Source: CALMEC01 sp964393105
Lineage (GTDB): Bacteria > Actinomycetota > Thermoleophilia > Miltoncostaeales > Miltoncostaeaceae
DNA: 6,564 bases
Reading direction: 5' to 3'
NCBI GenBank assembly: GCA_964393105.1
Contig: CAYMSM010000043.1
Coordinates: 1 to 6,564 of the forward strand
Made by a program: the position numbers and the translations under genes. This document shows, in pieces, positions 1-5,199 of the stretch. A model generated the notes under the pieces. The model was not told the DNA's origin. It was given only the letters and a program-made list of their open reading frames with translations, and did no database searches. How positions within the stretch are numbered: position 1 is the first letter of the stretch; each line of letters opens with the position of its first letter.

Positions 1-87
1 TACGACATGAAAGACGACCGCAACGACCCGACCGCCGTCGGCACCAGCGGTGTCGCCGACGCCCTCGTCAAGAAACTCGGCGGCTGA
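1..87 (+). CDS. C-terminal end of probable isocitrate dehydrogenase-family protein (partial)
   Basis: The reading frame is open from the first base and ends with TGA at 85-87, giving 28 residues that begin YDMKDDRND and end GTSGVADALVKKLGG. The layout, an initial YD, then a variable polar stretch, then a small-residue turn and a closing amphipathic helix of the 'ADALVKKL' kind, matches the extreme C-terminus of the isocitrate/isopropylmalate dehydrogenase family (E. coli Icd ends with VTYD and then a SEFGDAII-type helix). The next gene is malate dehydrogenase, which supports a TCA-cycle enzyme. The start and all catalytic residues lie outside the window, so the family call rests on a short tail and on context. 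It could be another dehydrogenase of the same fold. Codon usage is strongly coding (third positions mostly G or C). Confidence 0.5.
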   Translation, partial: YDMKDDRNDPTAVGTSGVADALVKKLGG

Positions 88-114
88 CGCCGCGTCCCCC
101 TCAAGCGCGACCCC

Positions 115-121
115 AGAGGAG
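115..121 (+). promoter_or_regulatory. Shine-Dalgarno sequence that fixes the mdh start
   Basis: AGAGGAG at 115-121 lies 3 bases before a GTG at 125. This is a good anti-16S match. It favours the GTG at 125 over the in-frame GTG at 50, which would overlap the upstream gene and add 25 low-complexity Ser/Ala/Pro residues not expected in malate dehydrogenases. Confidence 0.75.
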
Positions 122-124
122 ACC

Positions 125-1111
125 GTGAAGAACCCGATTCGTGTTGCCGTCACCGGCGCTGCCGGCCAGATCGGCTACAGCCTGCTCCCCCGCATCGCCG
201 CGGGGGAGATGTTCGGCGCCGACCAGCCCGTCATCCTGCAACTGCTCGAGATCCCCGTGGAAGGTCCGCAGAAGGCGATGCGCGGCGTCGCGATGGAGCT
301 CGACGACTGCGCGTTTCCGCTGCTTCACGGCATGGTGTTGGCCGACGACCCCAACGTGGCGTTCCGCGACACCAACTGGTGCCTGCTGCTCGGCTCCAAG
401 CCGCGAGGTCCGGGCATGGAGCGGGCGGAACTGCTGCGCGACAACGGCAAGATCTTCGTCGCGCAGGGTCGGGCGATCGACGAGGTCGCCGCGGACGATT
501 GCCGGGTCGCCGTCGTCGGCAACCCCTGCAACACCAACTGCATGATCGCCGCCTCGCAGGCCAGGCGCCTGCCGGCTGAGCGGTTCACCGCGATGACCCG
601 CCTGGACCAGAACCGCGCCGTGACCCAGATCGCGCAGAAGGCCGGCGCCAAGGTGACGGACGTCGAGCGCCTGATCATCTTCGGCAACCACTCGCCGACG
701 ATGTTCGCCGACTTCACCAACGGGACTGTCGGTGGCAAGGCCATCACCGACGCGATCACCGATCACGCGTGGCTTCGAGAGGAGTTCCTTCCGACGGTCG
801 GCAAGCGCGGCGCCGCCATCATCGAGGCGCGAGGATTGTCGAGCGCGGCGTCTGCGGCCAACGCCCTGATCGACCACGTCAAGGCGCTCGTCACCCCCGG
901 TGACACGCTGCACTCGATTGTCGTGCATTCCGAGGGCCAGTACGGGCTTGCGGAGGGCGTGTGGGCCTCGATGCCGGTCCGAACGACGGGCGTCGGGGAG
1001 TTCACCGTCGACACGAGCTTCACGCACAACGAGTTTGCGCAGGACAAGATCGCGCTCACAAACGACGAGCTGGTGGGCGAGCGCGAGACCGTCGCCGAGA
1101 TGTTGGGGTAG
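125..1111 (+). CDS. mdh: Malate dehydrogenase
   Basis: NAD-dependent malate dehydrogenase, interconverting malate and oxaloacetate in the cytoplasm as the last step of the TCA cycle. The protein is 328 residues, the usual length for the LDH/MDH superfamily. It shows a Rossmann motif GAAGQIG at residues 11-17, the active-site loop KPRGPGMER at 92-100 with substrate-binding Arg94 and Arg100, NPCNTN at 133-138, the LDQNR segment with Asp161 and Arg164, and the catalytic His189 in FGNHSPTMFADF. The Asp161/His189 relay and the arginine set are complete, so the enzyme should be active. The 'GPGMER' loop and the long TGAAGQIGYSLL N-terminus are typical of the clade found in actinobacteria and in eukaryotic cytosol. 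The GTG start is chosen on its Shine-Dalgarno. It lies 37 bases after the upstream dehydrogenase-like gene and 6 bases before the glycosyltransferase gene, suggesting one transcript. Confidence 0.96.
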   Translation: MKNPIRVAVTGAAGQIGYSLLPRIAAGEMFGADQPVILQLLEIPVEGPQKAMRGVAMELDDCAFPLLHGMVLADDPNVAFRDTNWCLLLGSKPRGPGMERAELLRDNGKIFVAQGRAIDEVAADDCRVAVVGNPCNTNCMIAASQARRLPAERFTAMTRLDQNRAVTQIAQKAGAKVTDVERLIIFGNHSPTMFADFTNGTVGGKAITDAITDHAWLREEFLPTVGKRGAAIIEARGLSSAASAANALIDHVKALVTPGDTLHSIVVHSEGQYGLAEGVWASMPVRTTGVGEFTVDTSFTHNEFAQDKIALTNDELVGERETVAEMLG

Positions 1112-1117
1112 CACTGA

Positions 1118-1858
1118 ATGAGCACGACCGAGCCGGCCCGTCCAAGGCTTTCGGTCCTGCTGCCCGCGTACAACGAGGAGGCCAGGCTGCCGGCGACACT
1201 GGCAGCCTGGTCGTCCTACCTGTCGGGACAGCCGTATACGTGGGAGATCGTCGTTGCCGACGACGGCAGTCGCGACGGGACGGCGCAGGCGGCGGAGGCG
1301 TTTGCCGCGAGCCACCCTGGCATTCGTGTGCTGCGTCTGGTCCCCAACCGCGGCAAGGGCGGTGCGGTGCGACAGGGTGTCCTGGCCGCCGAGGGTGAGG
1401 TCATCCTGTTCGCTGATGCGGACTTGGGCGTGCCCGCGAGCTTTGCAGCGGCTGCGCTCGCCACGATCGACGGCGGAGCAGATGTCGCCACCGGCGAGCG
1501 CAGCCTGCGTACGTACGCCAACGAGGAGCGCAGCATCGTTCGCCTGCTCGCCGGGTTGGCGGTGCAGATCAGCCGGCGCGCGCTCGGTCTGACCTACGTC
1601 CGCGACAGCCAGTGCGGTTTCAAGGCGTTCCGCCGCGACGTCGCGGGCGCGATCTTCCGCCGCGCGACGATCGACTCGTTCGCGTTCGACATCGAGGCGC
1701 TCTACCTCGCGCGGCGTATGGGCGCAAAGGTGCAACCGTTCCCGGTCGAGGTCTCGTTCCAGGCCGGCTCGACGTTCGACGTCCGCAAACACCTGCCGCG
1801 CTTCCTCAAGGACATCCTGCGAGTCCGCGTCAACGCCCTGCGCGGCCTCTACGACTGA
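1118..1858 (+). CDS. Family 2 glycosyltransferase, dolichyl-phosphate glucosyl/mannosyltransferase-like
   Basis: A 246-residue GT-A fold inverting glycosyltransferase, expected to move a sugar from a nucleotide-sugar donor to a polyprenyl-phosphate or similar acceptor at the cytoplasmic membrane face. Visible motifs are SVLLPAYNEEARL near residues 12-24, ADDGSRDGT at 47-55 (nucleotide binding), NRGKGGAVRQG at 77-87, the metal-binding DxD as DADLG at 100-104, SQCGFKAF at 164-171, and FDIEALYLARR at 190-200, which carries the acidic residues typical of the DPG-synthase-like subgroup. There is no C-terminal transmembrane pair or GtrA-like domain, so this is the short form. The ATG start has a GGGG run about 9 bases upstream, inside the end of mdh. 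The 6-base gap to mdh suggests co-transcription, although no metabolic link is evident. The sugar and acceptor cannot be told from the sequence. Confidence 0.88.
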   Translation: MSTTEPARPRLSVLLPAYNEEARLPATLAAWSSYLSGQPYTWEIVVADDGSRDGTAQAAEAFAASHPGIRVLRLVPNRGKGGAVRQGVLAAEGEVILFADADLGVPASFAAAALATIDGGADVATGERSLRTYANEERSIVRLLAGLAVQISRRALGLTYVRDSQCGFKAFRRDVAGAIFRRATIDSFAFDIEALYLARRMGAKVQPFPVEVSFQAGSTFDVRKHLPRFLKDILRVRVNALRGLYD

Positions 1859-1862
1859 TACG

Positions 1863-2118
1863 TCAGCAGTCGGCCAGTGCGCGCAGCGCGTGGCACATCT
1901 CGATGCGCCGTCCTGGAGCAAGCGCACCGGCCCGTTCGGTGAGGAAGCGGCGACTGATCGGTTGAAGACTGTCGAATGCGGCTGCGGACTCCTGTGCCAT
2001 CTCTGTCACGACTTCGTCACAGTTCATGTAACGATTGACCCACCCGAACACCGCCAAATGGCGTTCTCCCAGCGCATCGCTCCGGGGTGGCCCAGAGGCG
2101 CTCCGGAAAGAGAGTCAT
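1863..2118 (-). pseudogene. Possible small gene or frameshifted gene remnant of unknown function
   Basis: Two adjoining minus-strand frames read like one interrupted protein. An ATG at 2118 opens MTLFPERLWATPER. A +1 shift near 2075 then leads into ALGERHLAVFGWVNRYMN, which runs on as a helical, protein-like sequence (CDEVVTEMAQESAAAFD and onward) to TGA at 1863. The unshifted first frame stops after 33 residues. The second frame alone could be a 55-residue protein from the ATG at 2027, or 65 residues from a TTG at 2057. Third-position G/C is lower than in the neighbouring genes, and no clear Shine-Dalgarno precedes any of these starts. I do not recognise the family. It may be a decayed gene, a gene broken by a sequencing indel, or chance. 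This stretch fills most of the 400-base gap between two convergent genes, in which nothing else coding is convincing. Confidence 0.25.
1873..1894 (+). terminator. Possible GC-rich hairpin after the glycosyltransferase gene
   Basis: GCCA (1873-1876) pairs with TGGC (1891-1894), and CGCG (1880-1883) pairs with CGCG (1887-1890) across a CAG loop, leaving a 3-base bulge. It lies 14 bases after the stop codon. No T-run follows, so it is not a canonical intrinsic terminator. GC-rich hairpins without T-tracts do occur at gene ends in actinobacteria, but they also arise by chance in such DNA. Confidence 0.25.
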
Positions 2119-2171
2119 GTCGAGGTGCGGACCGCCCGTCGAGCTGGCTGCCTTGCTTCGATCCTCGGCTT

Positions 2172-2209
2172 GATGGGCGAGGCGAACGCCCATCCAGGGC
2201 ATGCGCCCT
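2172..2209 (-). terminator. Tandem hairpins between convergent genes, possible terminator
   Basis: A perfect 8-base inverted repeat, GATGGGCG (2172-2179) and CGCCCATC (2187-2194) with a 7-base loop, is followed at once by a second hairpin, AGGGC (2196-2200) and GCCCT (2205-2209) with a 4-base loop. They lie 52 bases past the stop of the minus-strand NlpC/P60 gene, in the gap facing the plus-strand glycosyltransferase. Neither is followed by a T-tract on either strand. A role in ending the minus-strand operon, or in protecting the mRNA 3' end, is inferred from position only. Confidence 0.35.
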
Positions 2210-2261
2210 ACCGGCTGCGGCATCTTCGGGCTACGCGCGGATCGTTTCCGGTGCGCGTTGG

Positions 2262-3545
2262 CTACTTGGCGTAGCGGCGGCCGCCGGCGAACTGGCGGGC
2301 GTAGTAGCCGGTCGTGATGTCGCTGATCTTGACGACGTCGCCGGTATGCGGTGAGTGGACCATCTTGCCGTCGCCGACGTACAGGCCCATGTGGTGGACA
2401 TAGCCGCTGCTGTCGGCGAAGAACACCGTGTCCCCTCGAAGGAGCTCTGCGATGGTCCGGATGGGCGTCCCGACCTTGGCCTGGTCGGCCGCGACGCGGG
2501 GCAGGTTGATCCCCTGCTGGCCGAACACGTACCACGTCAGGCCGGAGCAGTCGAATCCGGTCGACGGCGACGATCCGCCCCACAGGTACGGCTTGCCCAG
2601 GTACGTAAGCGCCAACTGGACCGCGGCCTCCGCCCTGGCTGAGGTCGCGCCCTGCACTTGAGTCGCGCCTGCGACGAGGGCGATCATGATCGGCTTGCCC
2701 GGACGCGGCTGGAACGCGATGGACCCCATCGCCGGGGTGTACTTGAACGATGACGGGTACGGCATTGAGCCGCGTTTCAACGTCAGGTTGCGAGTCTTCT
2801 GCACAGCCCTCGTCGTGGCGGTGCGCTCGCCATCGAGGCCCAGGTACAACGGATCCCTGGCGGTAAAATCGAACGGAGCGCTGGGGAGCTTGCGCTGGGT
2901 GAGCGCTCGGGAGCGGAGCGCGATCGCGCCGGCCCGCAACGCGGCGGGGGCGACAGAGCCCCATTTCGGCGGCATGTCACCCGGCAGCGTCCCAAGGATG
3001 TAGTTCTCGACGTCGACCTGGTTGAACACGCTGATCGTTCCGCTCCGGCCGGCGAAGAACCCGAGCGCTCCGCGGTAGCGGCGGTCCAACGGGTCGGCCA
3101 CCCGGATGCCGGTCTCGCTCGTCCCCGAGTCGATCGTGATGGGGCCGGTCATCAGATACGTGACCGCCGCGTTTTCGAGGTCGGTCACCCGGTACTTCTT
3201 CCCGACCCGCTTGACCTCCCAGCGGTGGCCGGTCGGGAGCACCTGCGTCGCCGCGGGCTTCGCGGCGTCGAGCAGGGTCAGATCACTCTGCCCGGCGATG
3301 ATGAACCGCGGCGCCTCGTCGACCAGGAGCACACGGATGGGCGCCTCCTTGCTCTTGATCAGCCGCGTGCCGGGGAACGCCTGGCGGAGGATCTGCGGGG
3401 CGGTCCTGCCCTTCTTCGCCGCACGGAGGACGTCGAGCTTCGTCAACTGACGGGGGGCGGCGAGGGTCGGGCTCGCCAGGCCGACCGCCAAGAACGCTGT
3501 CAGGATGAGAACGAGCCTGCGGGAAACGGGGGACGCACGACGCAC
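2262..3545 (-). CDS. Secreted SpoIID-like/NlpC-P60 cell-wall hydrolase fusion
   Basis: A 427-residue exported protein. Residues 1-30 form a signal peptide: a basic n-region with two RR pairs, the hydrophobic core LVLILTAFLAVGLA, and a likely cut after TLAA. Residues about 65-270 resemble the SpoIID/LytB family, whose core VENYILGTLPGDMPPKWG (179-196) is followed by ALRAGAIALRSRAL (202-215). Residues about 305-427 are an NlpC/P60 cysteine peptidase, normally a peptidoglycan endopeptidase: YLGKPYLWGG, then FDCSGLTWYVFG with nucleophile Cys333, RGDTVFF, HHMGLYVG with His385, and MVHSP with His397. The NlpC/P60 triad looks complete. The SpoIID motif has Asp190 where the family usually has Glu, so that half may not be catalytic. 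The GTG start is forced by an in-frame TAG at 3557-3555. A perfect GGAGGT (3568-3563) lies 17 bases upstream, too far for ideal use, and a weaker AGGTTG is 5 bases away. It is the last gene of the minus-strand run, 31 bases after the 37-residue gene. Confidence 0.92.
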   Translation of the reverse strand: MRRASPVSRRLVLILTAFLAVGLASPTLAAPRQLTKLDVLRAAKKGRTAPQILRQAFPGTRLIKSKEAPIRVLLVDEAPRFIIAGQSDLTLLDAAKPAATQVLPTGHRWEVKRVGKKYRVTDLENAAVTYLMTGPITIDSGTSETGIRVADPLDRRYRGALGFFAGRSGTISVFNQVDVENYILGTLPGDMPPKWGSVAPAALRAGAIALRSRALTQRKLPSAPFDFTARDPLYLGLDGERTATTRAVQKTRNLTLKRGSMPYPSSFKYTPAMGSIAFQPRPGKPIMIALVAGATQVQGATSARAEAAVQLALTYLGKPYLWGGSSPSTGFDCSGLTWYVFGQQGINLPRVAADQAKVGTPIRTIAELLRGDTVFFADSSGYVHHMGLYVGDGKMVHSPHTGDVVKISDITTGYYARQFAGGRRYAK

Positions 3546-3576
3546 CGGGGCAACCTAGCACTACCTCCGGCGGCCC

Positions 3577-3690
3577 CTAGCGGAAGCGGTTGCGGCGGAT
3601 GCGTCTCTGCAGAAACTCCCGCTCGTCGAGCATATCGAGACCTTTGCGGAAGACCGCGACGAGCGCAAGCGTCCGCGCGGCCGGATCCAT
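3577..3690 (-). CDS. Small basic protein of 37 residues, unknown function
   Basis: An ATG at 3690 opens a 37-codon frame ending in TAG at 3579-3577. The ATG comes 2 bases after the TGA of the LapA-domain gene, the arrangement expected for translational coupling, and the frame fills the otherwise empty stretch before the NlpC/P60 gene. The protein starts MDPAARTLAL, has a mildly hydrophobic amphipathic segment (TLALVAVFRKGLDML), then an acidic patch DERE, and ends in a strongly basic tail, RRIRRNRFR. Codon use favours G or C at third positions as in its neighbours. No Shine-Dalgarno stands at a good distance, although GGAAGG lies about 16 bases upstream inside the LapA gene. I recognise no family. 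The basic tail could bind nucleic acid or membrane phospholipid, but this is speculation. It is short enough to have been left out of automated annotation. Confidence 0.6.
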   Translation of the reverse strand: MDPAARTLALVAVFRKGLDMLDEREFLQRRIRRNRFR

Positions 3691-3692
3691 CG

Positions 3693-3968
3693 TCAGGTGG
3701 TCCGTTTGGCCTTCCGGCTTGCGCGGTATCGCCTGATCTGACCAGGCAAGAGCCAGCCGGCCAGAAAGCCGAGCACCAGCGACGAGACGATCACCCAGAT
3801 CAGTGACGACGTCGTCGTGAAGAACACGAAGCTGACCTTGACGTCGCGGGTGTTGCGGAAGATGAACGTCACCAGTAGCAGTGCGACGACGACCAGAACC
3901 CCCACGCGGATGAGCTGGCGCTTTTGGCGATCGTCCAGACCGTCGCCGGGGCTACCTGCGTCCGTCAT
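3693..3968 (-). CDS. LapA-domain (DUF1049) inner-membrane protein
   Basis: A 91-residue protein with the layout of the lipopolysaccharide-assembly protein A domain family. It has a charged cytoplasmic N-terminus (residues 1-19), a first membrane helix at about 20-38 (LIRVGVLVVVALLLVTFIF), the family hallmark of an Asn followed by a short beta-like stretch (RNTRDVKVSFVFF, 38-50), a second helix at about 55-75 (SLIWVIVSSLVLGFLAGWLL), and a basic C-terminal tail (QIRRYRASRKAKR). In E. coli the LapA/LapB pair controls LpxC and LPS synthesis. Many Gram-positive bacteria carry the same small domain without LPS, and its role there is not settled. It has no LapB-like TPR partner in this window. The ATG start is 3 bases after the aminotransferase stop (TAG-TGA-ATG), so it is very likely translated from the same mRNA. 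Confidence 0.85.
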   Translation of the reverse strand: MTDAGSPGDGLDDRQKRQLIRVGVLVVVALLLVTFIFRNTRDVKVSFVFFTTTSSLIWVIVSSLVLGFLAGWLLPGQIRRYRASRKAKRTT

Positions 3969-3971
3969 TCA

Positions 3972-5066
3972 CTACACCGTCGCCATCGCCGCCTGGAACA
4001 CGCCGCCCAGCCGCTCCATGCCCTCTGCGATCTCCGCGGGGCCCACACCGCTGAAGGCCAGTCGCAGCGTACGCTCGCCTCCCTCCACGAAGCAGTCGCT
4101 GCCCTTGACGTACTGCACGCCGGCGGCTTGCGCATCGCCGAACAGGGCGTCGGCCGAAAGCGGCTCGGGAAGCTCCAGCCACAGGAAGAACCCTCCCTGC
4201 GGTGGGGTACAGCGCGTGCCGGGCGGCAGGTGGCGGAGCCCCTCCAGCATCGCGTCGCGTCGTTCACGCATCAGCCCGGTGACCCGCTCCACGTTGGGCT
4301 CGAACCAGCCGTCCGCAACGACCCGGTGGATGGCCGCCTGCGCCAGCAGCGACGGGGAGATGTACGTCCGCGACGCGGCCGCGACGAGGCCCGCGGCGAT
4401 CTCGGTCGGGGCGACGATGTAGCCCACGCGAAGGCCCGGTGCCACGGTCTTCGAGAACGACGACGTGAAGATGACGCGCTCGGTCCCGCCGAGCGACTCG
4501 AGGCTGGGCAGGTGCTCACCATCGAACCGCAGCAGCCCATACGGGTCGTCCTCGAGGATCGGGAAGTCATACCTCTCGGCGAGCGCCACCAGCTCGTGAC
4601 GTTTGGCGAGGCTGATCGTCGCGCCGCTCGGGTTCTGGAAGTTCGGAATGGTGTAGAGCAGCTTTGGTACGCGACCCGCGGCGCAGGCGGCCGCGAGCAC
4701 GTCGACGTCCAGGCCGTCGTCGGTGACCGGAACCGGCACGACGTCGACGCCATGCAGCTTGGCCTGCAACAGCGCGCGATCGTAGGTGGGCGCCTCGACG
4801 GCGAGGATGTCACCGGGGCCGAACATGCTGTCCAGTAGGAAGACGAACCCCTGTAACGAGCCATTGGTGATGAACACCCGGTCGGCGGGCACGCCGTGCT
4901 GCTGGCCGATCAGCTCCCGCAGGGGCGGGTATCCGTGTCCGGTGCCGTACGACAGGATGCGCGTTGCGTCGGCGGCGAGCGCCGCGTTGGTTGCCGCGCT
5001 GATGAGGTCGCCCGAGAGGGCCTCTGGGCACGGGGCGCCCCGCGCGAACGAGATCGATCTGGTCAC
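3972..5066 (-). CDS. PLP-dependent aminotransferase, fold type I (2-aminoadipate/aromatic/branched-chain type)
   Basis: A 364-residue cytosolic aminotransferase of the class I/II LysN/ARO8/KAT II-like group, without the GntR DNA-binding domain of MocR relatives. Motifs in order are YGTGHGYPPLRELI (40-53), ITNGSLQGF (66-73), the GDILAVEAPTYDRAL segment (85-99), PNFQNPSG (141-148) with PLP-contacting Asn145, EDDPYG (172-177) with Asp173 and Tyr176, SSFSKTVAPGLRVGY (202-216) with the Schiff-base Lys206, PQGGFFLWLELP (289-300), and substrate-carboxylate Arg335 in LRLAFSG. All key PLP residues are present. The amino donor cannot be read from the sequence; aromatic, branched-chain or 2-aminoadipate substrates are typical of the group. 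The GTG start at 5066 gives the usual ISFARGAPCPEAL opening; extending the frame upstream adds proline- and arginine-rich sequence that runs into the divergent gene. No Shine-Dalgarno precedes the GTG, but a TAGGCT hexamer sits 7 bases upstream, which suggests leaderless translation. First gene of the minus-strand run. Confidence 0.93.
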   Translation of the reverse strand: MTRSISFARGAPCPEALSGDLISAATNAALAADATRILSYGTGHGYPPLRELIGQQHGVPADRVFITNGSLQGFVFLLDSMFGPGDILAVEAPTYDRALLQAKLHGVDVVPVPVTDDGLDVDVLAAACAAGRVPKLLYTIPNFQNPSGATISLAKRHELVALAERYDFPILEDDPYGLLRFDGEHLPSLESLGGTERVIFTSSFSKTVAPGLRVGYIVAPTEIAAGLVAAASRTYISPSLLAQAAIHRVVADGWFEPNVERVTGLMRERRDAMLEGLRHLPPGTRCTPPQGGFFLWLELPEPLSADALFGDAQAAGVQYVKGSDCFVEGGERTLRLAFSGVGPAEIAEGMERLGGVFQAAMATV

Positions 5067-5079
5067 GCCGCAGAGCCTA
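5067..5079 (-). promoter_or_regulatory. Likely -10 element for a leaderless aminotransferase transcript
   Basis: On the minus strand TAGGCT (5079-5074) fits TANNNT. It is followed by 7 bases (CTGCGGC) and then the GTG at 5066, so transcription would start at or next to the first base of the start codon. There is no Shine-Dalgarno, as expected for a leaderless gene in a high-GC actinobacterium. No convincing -35 box is seen 16-18 bases upstream. Confidence 0.5.
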
Positions 5080-5155
5080 TCGAACGGGTCGCCACGCCCG
5101 TCCCACTCGACCGGTTCGCGCGGAACGGGAGACGGCGGACGCAACGTCGCGCCAT

Positions 5156-5178
5156 TTGGCCGATACTGCCTCGGCCAA
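5156..5178. promoter_or_regulatory. Perfect inverted repeat in the divergent promoter region, candidate operator
   Basis: TTGGCCGA (5156-5163) and TCGGCCAA (5171-5178) are exact reverse complements separated by the 7-base spacer TACTGCC, with centres 15 bases (about 1.4 helical turns) apart. The repeat sits just upstream of the nfeD -10 element, covering where its -35 box would lie, and about 77 bases beyond the aminotransferase -10. This is a typical place for a dimeric regulator. The binding protein is unknown. A hairpin role is less likely because the site is outside both predicted transcripts. Confidence 0.5.
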
Positions 5179-5186
5179 TCGTGGTC

Positions 5187-5199
5187 TATCCTCGGGGAT
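5187..5199 (+). promoter_or_regulatory. Likely -10 element for a leaderless nfeD transcript
   Basis: TATCCT (5187-5192) fits TANNNT and stands 7 bases (CGGGGAT) before the GTG at 5200, which would place the transcription start on the start codon. The CGGGG could also be read as a weak, too-close Shine-Dalgarno, so a normal leader from a promoter further upstream is not excluded. No good -35 box is visible; the expected place falls inside the spacer of the inverted repeat. Confidence 0.5.

Noticed and set aside
50..124. Upstream GTG start for mdh
   Set aside because: It overlaps the end of the preceding gene, adds Ser/Ala/Pro-rich residues before the Rossmann strand, and lacks the strong Shine-Dalgarno found before 125.
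101..1927. A 608-residue open frame on the minus strand
   Set aside because: It lies opposite mdh and the glycosyltransferase, both of which have full motif sets. It is Arg/Asp/Val-rich low-information sequence, typical of antisense frames in GC-rich DNA.
2004..2021. Imperfect palindrome TGTCACGAC/TTCGTCACA
   Set aside because: It has two mismatches in 9-base arms, is not near a promoter, and falls inside the possible remnant frame; likely chance.
2130..2260. Possible tRNA-like folding on the minus strand
   Set aside because: Stems are present, but there is no proper T-loop, anticodon stem or acceptor pairing of tRNA spacing.
2017..2964. A 315-residue minus-strand frame overlapping the NlpC/P60 gene
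   Set aside because: It is an out-of-frame shadow of the NlpC/P60 gene, rich in Arg, Pro and Gly. Only its last 33 codons lie in gene-free DNA, and these are treated under the possible remnant.
3283..3561. A 92-codon minus-strand frame with a GTG one base after the GGAGGT
   Set aside because: The Shine-Dalgarno would be too close to the start. The protein is Pro/Arg/Gly-rich, and the frame overlaps the NlpC/P60 gene, whose signal peptide and domains are clear.
4786..5199. N-terminal extension of nfeD
   Set aside because: It would be antisense to the aminotransferase and has no family match. MPDWLIWVII from the GTG at 5200 is a normal NfeD start.
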